Shown here in pieces: positions 36,146 through 44,349 of a stretch of DNA of 64,000 nt. The position numbers and the translations under genes were made by a program. The notes under the pieces were generated by a model, which saw only the letters and a program-made list of their open reading frames with translations, was not told the origin of the DNA and did no database searches. This stretch comes from Mesorhizobium loti (GTDB lineage: Bacteria; Pseudomonadota; Alphaproteobacteria; Rhizobiales; Rhizobiaceae). The stretch spans positions 315,001 through 379,000 of the forward strand of contig CP050293.1 of NCBI GenBank assembly GCA_014189435.1. The letters are read 5' to 3'. Each line of letters opens with the position of its first letter. Position 1 is the first letter of the stretch.

Positions 36146-37327
36146 TTAAACGCTGCCCGTTAGGCTGGCCGACAGCAGCAGCAGTCCGAACAGGAACACG
36201 AAGGCGGCGCCACCGATTTCGACGATCGAGTGGATGCGGTTGCCCATGCGGCCGTCACCGGCGAAATACACCGCCCAGTTCTTGGCGGTCACCGCAAGTG
36301 TCGCCAGCGCCGAAACGGTGATCGCGGTGCCGAGCGACATCGCCAGCACCGACAGCAGGCCGCCGAGCCACAGCCCGTTGAGCAAGGCGAAGCTGAGCAC
36401 GATCAACGCACCGGAGCAGGGGCGGATGCCGACCGCCGCCACCGCCGACCAGGCCGTGCGCCAGTCGAAGCGGTCGCCCGACAGCAGTGCCGGATCGGGT
36501 GCGTGCGAATGGCCGCAAGTGTCGCAGACCTCGCCCGCCGCGTGATCGTGATGCGCATGGTCATGGGAATGGTCCTGTACCGCATGGTTGTGATCGGCAT
36601 GGGCGTGAAGCGCATGTGAATGGGCATGCGCCGAATGGTCGTGAGCAGCGTGCGAATGACCGGTGTGCGAATGACCGACGTGAGAATGGCCCCCATGCGA
36701 ATGGCCGCCATGCGAATGACCCGCATGGGCCGCCGACAGGCTGTAGGCCGGGCCTCTTCCAAACAGACGCAGAATGGAAGGACCGAGCTTGCGCCACAAA
36801 AGCCAGGCGCCGAACAAGGTGACGAAGACATAGCTCATGATTTCCATGAACCAGGCCGCGTCGGTCATCGAAACGGTGGTGCCGCGCAGGACGAAATAGG
36901 CGAGCAGCATCACGGCGATCGCGGTCAGGCCCTGCAGCAGCGCCGAGACAAAGGACAGCAGGATGCCGCGCCGCAGCGCCACTTCATTGGCAACCATGTA
37001 GGACGAGATCACCGCCTTGCCGTGGCCGGGGCCGGCGGCATGGAAAATGCCGTAGGCGAAGGACAGGCCGATGAGTATCCAGATCTTGCTGCCGTCCTGG
37101 CGCATCGCCTTCATCGCCGTCGCCAGCGCGCGGTAGAATTCCTGCTGCCTGAGATTGATCCACATCAGGATGTGGGCGAACGGGCCGGTGGTGGGCGCCA
37201 TGCCGTCATTGACGCCGATGCCGAGCGAACTCTGGGCATGGGCGGTGTTGGCAAAATGCATCATGACGACGGTGACGGCCAACAGGCCGAATGCCAAACG
37301 CAGGGACGGTTTCGTCACCGGCTTCAT
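36146..37327 (-). CDS. NicO-family nickel/cobalt (or zinc) transporter with His-rich loop
   Basis: The 393-residue membrane protein has a signal-like first segment (to about residue 31) and then about six helices. It shows the NicO motifs GIFHAAGPGHGKAVISSYMV (HxxxxGHGK) and GIRPCSGALIVLSFAL. A 75-residue loop after helix four holds repeated HAGHSHGGHSH units, typical for metal handling. Nickel and cobalt are the known substrates of the family; the DUF1007 partner is also found with zinc systems. Its ATG overlaps the DUF1007 stop (ATGA), so the two are coupled. Confidence 0.9.
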   Translation of the reverse strand: MKPVTKPSLRLAFGLLAVTVVMMHFANTAHAQSSLGIGVNDGMAPTTGPFAHILMWINLRQQEFYRALATAMKAMRQDGSKIWILIGLSFAYGIFHAAGPGHGKAVISSYMVANEVALRRGILLSFVSALLQGLTAIAVMLLAYFVLRGTTVSMTDAAWFMEIMSYVFVTLFGAWLLWRKLGPSILRLFGRGPAYSLSAAHAGHSHGGHSHGGHSHVGHSHTGHSHAAHDHSAHAHSHALHAHADHNHAVQDHSHDHAHHDHAAGEVCDTCGHSHAPDPALLSGDRFDWRTAWSAVAAVGIRPCSGALIVLSFALLNGLWLGGLLSVLAMSLGTAITVSALATLAVTAKNWAVYFAGDGRMGNRIHSIVEIGGAAFVFLFGLLLLSASLTGSV

Positions 37328-37992
37328 CCTTCTGGCTGACAGGTCAGTTCGAGCTTGGTGGCGAAGATCTTGCTCATGTCGGTGCCGGTCGGATCGTTGA
37401 AAAAGGCATCGGTGAGGGTCTTCTGGTTTTCTTTGATTGCCTCGTCCGGGTCCGGACGGACGACCTTGCTGGTGCAGTTCGACGGCAGGCCTTCAACGGT
37501 GATGTTGGAGTCCTCGGTGAAGTCGATCGCCGTATAGAAGGTCGGATCGTAGACGCCGATATCGATCTTGCCGTTGAGCTTGATCGGCACCTTCGGTTCG
37601 GATTCGAACAGGATGATCAGCTGGTCGTTGTCGAAATTGGCCATCAGATGCGGTGGTGGCGTCATCGCCACGTCCTTGCCGTCGACGGTGACGAGCTGGA
37701 AATAGTTGAATTCGGCCAGCGAGGCATGAACGGTGTCGGCGACTTCCTTCAGCTCCTTGTCGTCGAGCTTCAGGTCGGAGTTCTTGTCGAACTCCATCAT
37801 CACCGTCGAGGAAAACAGATCGTCGAAGCGCCAGAGGTGACGCAGCGCCTTCACACTTTGGTGATCCGGGGAGAGGATCACGTCGAGGCGGGCCTCGGCG
37901 AAGACGTGTGGATGCACGTAAGCCGGCCCCGTGGCGGCAAAGGTCGCCGCCAAGGCCGAAGTCAGCATGATTGCGTGCCGTTTCAGGTGCAT
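37324..37992 (-). CDS. DUF1007 periplasmic protein, partner of the NicO transporter
   Basis: The 222-residue protein has a signal peptide (ending around SALAATFAATGPAYVHPHVF). The mature N-terminus HPHVF is typical of DUF1007 and suits metal binding. The rest has LRHLWRFDDLFSSTVMMEF, EFNYFQLVTVDG and a final pair of cysteines (NCTS, ELTC). It is translated just before, and coupled to, NicO. The start could also be the ATG six codons upstream at 38010. Confidence 0.88.
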   Translation of the reverse strand: MHLKRHAIMLTSALAATFAATGPAYVHPHVFAEARLDVILSPDHQSVKALRHLWRFDDLFSSTVMMEFDKNSDLKLDDKELKEVADTVHASLAEFNYFQLVTVDGKDVAMTPPPHLMANFDNDQLIILFESEPKVPIKLNGKIDIGVYDPTFYTAIDFTEDSNITVEGLPSNCTSKVVRPDPDEAIKENQKTLTDAFFNDPTGTDMSKIFATKLELTCQPEG

Positions 37993-38142
37993 TCTCGGTC
38001 GCGATTCCATCGGCCTCGGAGAGATGTCGAGAGTTACCAGAAAGGGGGCGAAATTGGGACCGCTGCTGCGTGTCGCCAAAAGTGCGCAGCGGTTTTGGGA
38101 CGACGACAGGCACAGCAAAAACTCAAAGCGTGCTGAAACCGG

Positions 38143-39042
38143 TCAAGCGGCCTCACGCGTCCTGAACCACTGCACCAGGAAGTCGACGAAGACGCGGACC
38201 TTGGCCGGCAGATAACGGCGGTGCGGGTAGACGGCGAAAATGCCGCCGCCCGACAGGATGCGGTCATCCATCACCGACACCAGCTGGCCGCTCGCGAGGT
38301 CGGGCGCGGCAATGAAATCCGGCAGGACGGTGAAGCCCAACCCGGACACGGCCGCGGCTCTCGCCGTCATAGGGCTGTTGACCTCGACCGGACCCGACAC
38401 CGAAACGCTCACCGGATCGCCATTGTCGCCCTTGAACGGCCAGTTGTTCAGTCCGCGGCCATTGGTGTCGACGATGCAGGGCATGCGGCTGAGATCCTGC
38501 GGCCGTGTCGGCGTGCCATGCTTGGCGATCAGTTCGGGAGAGGCGCAGAGCTTTATCGAGAACGGCGCCAGTCGCCTGGCGATCAGCGACGAGTTCTCCA
38601 GCCGCGAGATGCGCACCGCCAGGTCGAAGCCTTCCTCGACCAGATCGACGAAGCGGTCGTCGAGCTGGATGTCGAGCACGATGTCGGGATGCTGTTTGGC
38701 GAAGTCGATCAAGGATTGGCCGATCGGCGCGTCGGCGAAGGTGCGCGGCGCCGACAGCTTGATCCGGCCGCGCACGTCGCCCGAGGATTCGCGTACCGCA
38801 TCGGCCAGGCTGTCGACCTCGCGTACGATCTCCGAGGCGCGCCGGTAGTAGGTGTGGCCGGCCTCGGTCATCGAGAACTGGCGCGTGGTGCGGTTGAGCA
38901 GCAGCGCGCCGAGCTCGTCCTCCAGCTCGCGCACATATTTCGACAAAAGGGCCTTGGAGCGGCCGATCTTGCGCGCCGCCGCCGAAAAGCCCTCGGCCTC
39001 GACCACGTCGATGAAGGCACGCATGCGGGTCAGTGTGTCCAT
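38143..39042 (-). CDS. LysR-family transcriptional regulator
   Basis: The 299-residue protein has an N-terminal winged helix (MRAFIDVVEAEGFSAAARKI, GRSKALLSKYVRELEDEL) and a substrate-binding domain like that of the DhcR/AphB subgroup (IKLSAPRTFADAPIGQSLID). The start is ATG at 39042, two bases after the amidase stop. The gene therefore lies downstream of, and in the same transcript as, the amidase, rather than divergent as in many LysR systems. The ligand is unknown. Confidence 0.92.
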   Translation of the reverse strand: MDTLTRMRAFIDVVEAEGFSAAARKIGRSKALLSKYVRELEDELGALLLNRTTRQFSMTEAGHTYYRRASEIVREVDSLADAVRESSGDVRGRIKLSAPRTFADAPIGQSLIDFAKQHPDIVLDIQLDDRFVDLVEEGFDLAVRISRLENSSLIARRLAPFSIKLCASPELIAKHGTPTRPQDLSRMPCIVDTNGRGLNNWPFKGDNGDPVSVSVSGPVEVNSPMTARAAAVSGLGFTVLPDFIAAPDLASGQLVSVMDDRILSGGGIFAVYPHRRYLPAKVRVFVDFLVQWFRTREAA

Positions 39043-39044
39043 GG

Positions 39045-40241
39045 TCAGGCCTTTCGTGCGGAGTCTAGAAGTTTCCGGCCGAGCCGTATCAGGGCAATGT
39101 CGCTGCCGGAAGGCCCAAGCAGCGACAGGCCGAACGGGGCGCCGGCGACCGCGCCGATGGGCAAGGTGATCTGTGGAAAACCGGACAGGCCGGCCAGGCA
39201 CAGAAGTTGGAGCGCCCGTTCGCGATAGGCCTGGAATTGCTCCGTCGTGCTGTCCACGTAAGGGGCTGGACCCGGCACCGTCGGCAGGACAAGGAAGCCG
39301 TCCTTGCCGAGCAGGGCGCTCAGTTCGCCGCGAAAGGTCAGCCGGCGCACCTTCTCGGCCTGGGCCGTCTTGTCGTCGACGGCCCGGCCAAAGCCGAAGC
39401 GCTCTTCGACGCCGGGACCGAGGTCGCGCTCACCGCTGGTGATCCATTCGCCATGCACCCCCCATGCCTCCCTGGCCTGCAGCCGGCGAAAGCACCAGTA
39501 GAGTTCATCCGGAGATGAGGTGAAGCGTGTCGTTGCCGCCGTCGGCGCGCCGAAGACCGCGCCCGCCAGCGCCTTCATTCCGGCATATTCGGCAATTGCC
39601 GGGCGGGCGACCAACCCGTCCAGCCAATCCAGCGCCAGCGGCCGGTCCAACGAGTGTTGATGCGGGTCGCGGCCAAGCAGCAGCTTGCCGACGGTCTCGT
39701 AGGTCTCGATATCGTCGGCGAACCAGCCGAACGTGTCGAAGCTCGGCGCCAGCTTCATCGTGCCATCGAGCGAAATGCGGCCATGCGTGGTTCGCAGCCC
39801 GATCAGTCCGCAAAAGCTCGCCGGCGCGCGGATCGAGCCGCCAGTGTCGGAGCCGGTGGCGATGTCGGCCAGCCCGCCCGCCACCGCCGCCGCCGACCCC
39901 GATGACGAGCCGCCGGTGACGCGGTCGGGCGCTGCCGGATTCACCGGAAACGAAAAATGCGCATTCTGGCCGAACAGCGCGAAGGCAAGTTCGTCGGTCT
40001 GCGTCTTGCCGACGAAGCGCGCGCCGGCATCGAGAATCGTCTGCACGGCGGGTGCGGTGCGCGAGGCGGCGTGGCTTTCGGCCAATTTCCTGGAATTGCC
40101 GCAGCCGGTGCGGTAGCCGGCGACGTCGTAGATGTCCTTGACGGCCAGCCGCAGGCCGGCCAGGGGCCCGAGTTCGGCATGTGCCACCGGCATCTGGCGA
40201 AGATCGAGAAAGGCATTGAGAGGGCCGTGCGTGCCTGTCAT
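39045..40241 (-). CDS. Amidase (amidase-signature family)
   Basis: The 398-residue hydrolase has the catalytic Lys in LAVKDIYDVAG, the cis-Ser/Ser pair in GGSSSGSAAAVAGGLADIATGSDTGGS-like sequence (residues about 125-150), and GLIGLRTTHGRIS. It may cleave a simple amide such as indoleacetamide, but the sequence does not settle the substrate. The ATG at 40241 begins MTGTHGPLNAFLDLR; the frame is open further upstream without similarity. LysR follows after two bases. Confidence 0.9.
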   Translation of the reverse strand: MTGTHGPLNAFLDLRQMPVAHAELGPLAGLRLAVKDIYDVAGYRTGCGNSRKLAESHAASRTAPAVQTILDAGARFVGKTQTDELAFALFGQNAHFSFPVNPAAPDRVTGGSSSGSAAAVAGGLADIATGSDTGGSIRAPASFCGLIGLRTTHGRISLDGTMKLAPSFDTFGWFADDIETYETVGKLLLGRDPHQHSLDRPLALDWLDGLVARPAIAEYAGMKALAGAVFGAPTAATTRFTSSPDELYWCFRRLQAREAWGVHGEWITSGERDLGPGVEERFGFGRAVDDKTAQAEKVRRLTFRGELSALLGKDGFLVLPTVPGPAPYVDSTTEQFQAYRERALQLLCLAGLSGFPQITLPIGAVAGAPFGLSLLGPSGSDIALIRLGRKLLDSARKA

Positions 40242-40470
40242 CGTTCGATATCCGGATACGGTTGGCGCAGCATTGTTCGATGCCAGAAATTTTACAACCT
40301 GGGATACGATTTTTATTGATTGTGACGGCAACCAGCCATATATCGCGCTTGCCCAAAGTCGCACGTGCCTGTGGGTGTCCGCCGATCCTCGAATGGTGAG
40401 GGAAATCGGTAAGGTAACTGGAGCCAACCCCTCCAGTCGGTCTAGCGGCCAACCGCCAGCCCGAGGACAC
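40242..40470. other. Upstream region of the amidase gene
   Basis: This region carries no gene that I can support. It presumably holds the amidase promoter (minus strand) and the promoter of the ornithine decarboxylase leader (plus strand). The stretch near 40290-40320 is AT-rich. Confidence 0.4.
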
Positions 40471-40782
40471 CTTGAAGCAACGACGGTGCGGGCCTTTCTG
40501 GTTCTCTTCCGGTCGTCCAAAGACCGGGGTTACTAAAGAGGCACACCTTCATTGCCGGCAGTGCGGACGGGTCTCCCATCCAAGCCAAGGCAGACAAAGC
40601 GAACCGAGGCCGGGCAAGGCCAAGGTTCATCGCCGCGAGACGGCGTTTCATGGTTCCGGGGTCTCCACCGGCTGGTTCCATGAATTGACGTCCCGCCTTT
40701 GTTTGACCGCGTGTTCGCGAGGCTGACCGCCCGCGTCCCGCAGCCTTAGTGCGCGCCGCAAGGCGTTTATGGAGAGACCCCG
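40471..40782 (+). ncRNA. Probable speF-type 5' leader of ornithine decarboxylase
   Basis: About 310 bases without a gene lie directly before an alphaproteobacterial ornithine decarboxylase, the place where the speF leader RNA motif is known. Several stems are visible: CCGGTC-n7-GACCGG near 40508, CGCCG-cgaga-CGGCG near 40630, and AGGCTG...CAGCCT at about 40720-40745. The last stem is followed by GTGCGCGCCGCAAGGCG just before the ribosome-binding site. I recognise the position and layout, not the full consensus, so the family call is an inference; a covariance-model search would decide. Confidence 0.5.
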
Positions 40783-41916
40783 ATGGCCACCCAGCGCATC
40801 CTTGACTTCCTCGCCACCCGACGTCCGACCGGCCCTTGCCTCGTCGTCGACCTCGATGTCGTGCGCGATAATTTCCGCGCCTTCGAGAAGGCGTTGCCCG
40901 ATTCCAAGATCTACTATGCGGTGAAAGCAAACCCGGCGCCGGAAATCCTGCGCCTGCTTGCTGCGATGGGCTCGTCCTTCGACACCGCTTCCGTTGCCGA
41001 AGTCGAGATGGCGATGGACGCCGGTGCGCCGGCGGACCGCATCTCCTTCGGCAACACCATCAAGAAGGAGCGTGACATTGCACGCGCCTACCAGCTCGGC
41101 ATCCGCCTGTTCGCCGTCGACTGCGTCGAAGAGGTCGAGAAGATCGCCCGTGTCGCTCCAGGCGCCCGTGTGTTCTGCCGCGTGCTGACCGATGGCGAGG
41201 GCGCCGAGTGGCCGCTGTCGCGCAAGTTCGGCTGCGTGCCGGCGATGGCCGTCGACGTGCTGCGCCACGCCAAAGGGCTCGGCCTCGACGCCTATGGCGT
41301 GTCGTTCCATGTCGGCTCGCAGCAGACCGACCTGACCGCCTGGGACCGTGCGCTGGCCGACGCAAAGGTGGTGTTCGCGACGCTTGCCGAGGAAGGCATC
41401 GTCTTGAAGATGGTCAACATGGGAGGCGGCTTCCCGACGCGCTATCTGCGCGACGTGCCGGCCGCCCAGGCCTATGGCCAGGCGATCTTCTCGGCGCTGC
41501 GCAAGCATTTCGGCAATGCCATTCCTGAAACCATCATCGAGCCGGGCCGTGGCATGGTCGGCAACGCTGGCGTCATCAAGTCGGAAGTCGTGCTGATCTC
41601 GAAGAAGGCAGCCAACGACAATGTGCGCTGGGTGTTCCTCGACATTGGCAAGTTCGGCGGTCTGGCCGAGACGATGGACGAGGCGATCCGCTACCCGATC
41701 GTCACCGCGCATGACGGCACGGAGACGGCACCTTGCGTGCTCGCCGGCCCGACCTGCGATTCGGCCGACGTGATGTACGAGAAGACGCCCTATCCGCTGC
41801 CTTTGTCGCTGACCATCGGCGACGAGGTGCTGATCGAAGGCACCGGCGCCTACACGACCACCTACTCGGCGGTCGCCTTCAACGGCTTCGAGCCTCTCCG
41901 ATCCTACGTGATCTGA
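40783..41916 (+). CDS. odc: Ornithine (lysine/ornithine) decarboxylase, fold-III PLP enzyme
   Basis: The 377-residue enzyme makes putrescine (and possibly cadaverine). Its PLP Lys is in YYAVKANPAPEIL. FHVGSQQTD, MVNMGGGFPTRY, EPGRGMVGNAG and the second-subunit Cys in GPTCDSADVMYE are all present. Its length is that of the eukaryotic-like ODC of alphaproteobacteria. GGAGAG precedes the ATG. The long structured leader suggests post-transcriptional control, plausibly by polyamines. The product feeds homospermidine synthase. Confidence 0.95.
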   Translation: MATQRILDFLATRRPTGPCLVVDLDVVRDNFRAFEKALPDSKIYYAVKANPAPEILRLLAAMGSSFDTASVAEVEMAMDAGAPADRISFGNTIKKERDIARAYQLGIRLFAVDCVEEVEKIARVAPGARVFCRVLTDGEGAEWPLSRKFGCVPAMAVDVLRHAKGLGLDAYGVSFHVGSQQTDLTAWDRALADAKVVFATLAEEGIVLKMVNMGGGFPTRYLRDVPAAQAYGQAIFSALRKHFGNAIPETIIEPGRGMVGNAGVIKSEVVLISKKAANDNVRWVFLDIGKFGGLAETMDEAIRYPIVTAHDGTETAPCVLAGPTCDSADVMYEKTPYPLPLSLTIGDEVLIEGTGAYTTTYSAVAFNGFEPLRSYVI

Positions 41917-41925
41917 CGGCGCTTC

Positions 41926-41981
41926 CTCAGCGCATTTTCGGACGGCGAACCGGACACAACTTCGCCTGAAAATGCGCTGAG
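41926..41981 (+). terminator. Long nested hairpin after ornithine decarboxylase
   Basis: CTCAGCGCATTTTC (41926-41939) pairs perfectly with GAAAATGCGCTGAG (41968-41981). Inside it GGCGAA pairs with TTCGCC. No long T run follows, so it may stabilise the transcript 3' end or end transcription weakly. Confidence 0.55.
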
Positions 41982-42068
41982 AGAGCCGATCAGATCATCC
42001 CAGGTGGGCGCCTGTCGTCCACCCGGGCTCGCCTGTGGAACAACCTCCGCTCGTGAAGGATTGCGGAA

Positions 42069-42638
42069 ATGGAAATGTCAGTTGAAATCTTGGGCCACGC
42101 ACCGGCCTTTGTGATGGTCGCCGAAACCGCCGCCGATGTTGCGGCGCGCGAGGCGTTGCTCGATCGGGCCATGGGGCCGAAGCGGCGGAAAAAATCGTCG
42201 GAGAAGCTGCGGCGTGGCCGGCGGCCCTCGGAAGGTCTGGCCTTCGTCGCGCGCGATGCATCGGGCGGCGTGGCCGGCACGGTGCGGCTGTGGGATGTCA
42301 CGCTGGGCGAGGGCGGCAAGGCCGCGCTGCTGCTTGGCCCGCTCGCCGTCGATCCATCGCTCAAGAATGCCGGCATCGGTTCGGCGTTGATGCGCCAGGC
42401 CATCGCCGAGGCGGCGCGCCTTGGCCATGCCGCGATCCTGCTGGTTGGCGACGCGCCCTATTACGGGCGTTTCGGCTTCTCGGCTGAGAAGACCGGCTCG
42501 CTGGCCATGCCGGGACCCTATGAGCGGCACCGTCTGCTGGCGCTGGAACTGGTGGAAGGCGCGCTTGACGGCGTGCACGGCACGCTGAAGGCTGCTGGCC
42601 GCAAGCTGAAGGCGCAGGAATTGACATCGGCGGCCTGA
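42069..42638 (+). CDS. GNAT-family N-acetyltransferase (YhbS-like)
   Basis: The 189-residue protein has an N-terminal region with a basic stretch (GPKRRKKSSEKLRRGRRPSE) and the acetyl-CoA site LGPLAVDPSLKNAGIGSALM (Q/RxxGxG/A form). It ends in a region with VGDAPYYGRFGFSAEK, typical of YhbS-like GNATs. It follows odc and may act on polyamines, but that is only suggested by position. A strong terminator follows. Confidence 0.9.
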   Translation: MEMSVEILGHAPAFVMVAETAADVAAREALLDRAMGPKRRKKSSEKLRRGRRPSEGLAFVARDASGGVAGTVRLWDVTLGEGGKAALLLGPLAVDPSLKNAGIGSALMRQAIAEAARLGHAAILLVGDAPYYGRFGFSAEKTGSLAMPGPYERHRLLALELVEGALDGVHGTLKAAGRKLKAQELTSAA

Positions 42639-42662
42639 CACGAAGCCGCCGGCAACTCACGC

Positions 42663-42693
42663 AAAAACGCCGCCCGAAAAGGCGGCGTTTTTT
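42663..42693 (+). terminator. Terminator after the GNAT gene
   Basis: AAACGCCGCC and GGCGGCGTTT form a perfect ten-base stem around CGAAAA, followed by TTT. Confidence 0.9.
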
Positions 42694-42731
42694 CGCGATT
42701 GGTGGGCGCCGCCTTGGGCGGCTGCCTGCCT

Positions 42732-43016
42732 TCAGCCGATCAGCTGGCTGAGCGCCATGGCGACGGTCATGTCGCCTTCGACCTTTATCTTGCCGGTCAT
42801 GAACGCCATGGTCGGGTTCAGGTCGCCAGCGATCAGCGAATCCAGATCGTCGAGCGAGAGCTTGATGGTGCAGTCGGCGGGTGCATCGGTGTTCGAGACG
42901 GTCGCGCCGTCGATGACGATGACGCCGTCGCTGCCGGTGTCGAACTTCACGGAACGATCGAACCCGCTGCTTGCCACGCGCGACTTGATCTTCTCGGCAA
43001 TCTCCTGAACGCTCAC
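42732..43016 (-). CDS. SCP2 sterol-carrier-like lipid-binding protein
   Basis: The 94-residue protein is a single SCP2 domain: VSVQEIAEKIKSRV, then VKFDTGSDGVIVIDG, TIKLSLDDLDSLIAG and MTGKIKVEGDMTVAMAL. It should bind acyl lipids in a hydrophobic tunnel; the bacterial role is unclear. The GTG at 43016 is preferred because AAGGAG lies six bases upstream. An ATG eight codons further up has no such site. A near-perfect 18-base palindrome lies 105 bases upstream. Confidence 0.88.
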   Translation of the reverse strand: MSVQEIAEKIKSRVASSGFDRSVKFDTGSDGVIVIDGATVSNTDAPADCTIKLSLDDLDSLIAGDLNPTMAFMTGKIKVEGDMTVAMALSQLIG

Positions 43017-43120
43017 GCTGTTCTCCTTGTCTGGTTGCATCTGTTCGCAACGGCGCTTCGATCCAGCCGAAGCCCATGCCGCGGTTTCGCGATCACGGTC
43101 GCTGCCGCATATAGCTTTGG

Positions 43121-43138
43121 GTTGACGTTTACGTCAAC
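43121..43138. promoter_or_regulatory. Perfect palindrome GTTGACGT-TT-ACGTCAAC, candidate operator
   Basis: Eight-base arms face each other around TT. The ACGT-n2-ACGT core resembles operators of MerR-family regulators of fatty-acid and branched-chain degradation in proteobacteria (recalled, LiuR-like). It lies upstream of the SCP2 gene. Confidence 0.55.
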
Positions 43139-43213
43139 GCGAATTCCAGTGGTTGGTTCCTGCCGTGGCGGCAGGTTAGGCCCGATGGGATCGGGGCCTG
43201 TGAGCAGGGCAAC

Positions 43214-43729
43214 TCAGTGTTCCTTGAACGCCTTGGTCATTTCGCTCGCCGTCTCGCTTTTCTTGCGGCGCAGCCAGTTGTCGCGGATTTCGTCCTTTGA
43301 CAGGAAATTGACCTGATCGATCAGAACCTCATGCACCAAGGGGGCGCCGACACGCGCGTTGACGGTATCGCGGATGGCGGCGCGGAAAGCATCGAGATCG
43401 ATCGTCGCCTTGTTGGTGAAGTCGATCTGCGGATTGGAATAGAGGTAGGAATAGACTTGGTCGGTGATCAGCGCTTCGGCCGGAATGGACAGCTTCTTTA
43501 TCTGCTCGGGTTCGACCGTGTAGACGAGCTTGGTCAGGAAATAGCCGCCGATCTGGGAATCGCGGATCAGCGGCACCGAAATGACGTCGGTCTTGACGTA
43601 GTCGAGCCCGCCCAGCATCGGCTTCGGCGTTTCGCCGACACCGCGCTCGCCCGCAGCCTGAAACGAATAGAACACGGCGCCCAGCGTGGCAGCGCAGATC
43701 CAGACGGCGATGGCGATGACCTTGATCAT
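43214..43729 (-). CDS. Membrane-anchored protein of the flagellar region, FliL-like in layout
   Basis: The 171-residue protein has one N-terminal membrane segment (residues about 3-22) followed by a periplasmic domain of about 140 residues. A regular strand-helix pattern is seen (GGYFLTKLVYTVEPEQIKKL, DLDAFRAAIRDTVNARVG, HEVLIDQVNFLSKDEIRDNW). This layout and the 'DTVN...VL.DQV.F' ending recall FliL, the stator-associated ring protein, but I cannot confirm homology. It sits last in the flagellar minus-strand run. Confidence 0.65.
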   Translation of the reverse strand: MIKVIAIAVWICAATLGAVFYSFQAAGERGVGETPKPMLGGLDYVKTDVISVPLIRDSQIGGYFLTKLVYTVEPEQIKKLSIPAEALITDQVYSYLYSNPQIDFTNKATIDLDAFRAAIRDTVNARVGAPLVHEVLIDQVNFLSKDEIRDNWLRRKKSETASEMTKAFKEH

Positions 43730-43826
43730 CAGGTCTTGTCAGTCCCTTGTTCATGCCCTTGCGATGGCAATGCGGCACTGCGCTGTTGCCTGAGCAGGAT
43801 CGCCGATCTGTCCCTGGTGTTCGGCA

Positions 43827-44252
43827 TCATGCCTTGATCCAGCCGAACTCGCCGGCGGAATAGGTGCCGTCGGTTTCGGCGCGCTGGATGGCGTGCCGCA
43901 ACAGGCTGGCGACCTCGTTGACCGCGCTGAGATGCGCCAGGATCGCCGCCTCGTTCTTCGCCAGCTTCTGGCGCAGCCGAGTCAGGCCCTCGCGGTGCTG
44001 TTCGAGGAATTCGGCTTCGCTGCCGCCCTTCATGGCGCGGGTCAGCTCGTAGAGGTAGCGGCTCTTGCGGGCGTTCGACGCCTTGAGATCGTAGTTGGTG
44101 GCGTTGCGGATGCCGGCCGTTTCTTCCTCGACCACTTCCTCGATGCGGCCGATGATGGCGGCGAGGTTGCCGGGCCGCGCGAACGGGATCGGCGCTTCCG
44201 ATGCGGTCGTGCGGGCTGGCAGGTTGGGGGTGAATTCCGAAAAGTCGGCCAT
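43827..44252 (-). CDS. Probable FlgN-like flagellar chaperone
   Basis: The 141-residue protein is almost wholly helical: IGRIEEVVEEETAGI, then ASNARKSRYLYELTRAM, GLTRLRQKLAKNEAAILAHL and a C-terminal amphipathic stretch. This is the form of FlgN-type chaperones, which escort hook-associated proteins FlgK and FlgL. It lies 97 bases downstream of flgJ on the same strand, in keeping with that role. Similarity is by pattern and place, not by a diagnostic motif. Confidence 0.65.
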   Translation of the reverse strand: MADFSEFTPNLPARTTASEAPIPFARPGNLAAIIGRIEEVVEEETAGIRNATNYDLKASNARKSRYLYELTRAMKGGSEAEFLEQHREGLTRLRQKLAKNEAAILAHLSAVNEVASLLRHAIQRAETDGTYSAGEFGWIKA

Positions 44253-44349
44253 GAAAATCCCGGTCTGGTTAGATTGAAACTCGAATACGCACTATCTCAG
44301 TGTTTGAGCAGGTCTTTTCCCCAGACCGGTTCCCGGCTTGGGGCATGCC

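Noticed and set aside
36535..36730. Short direct repeats inside the NicO gene that look like an array
   Set aside because: They encode the HAGHSHGGHSH loop; they are a coding repeat, not a CRISPR. No CRISPR array is found anywhere in the window.
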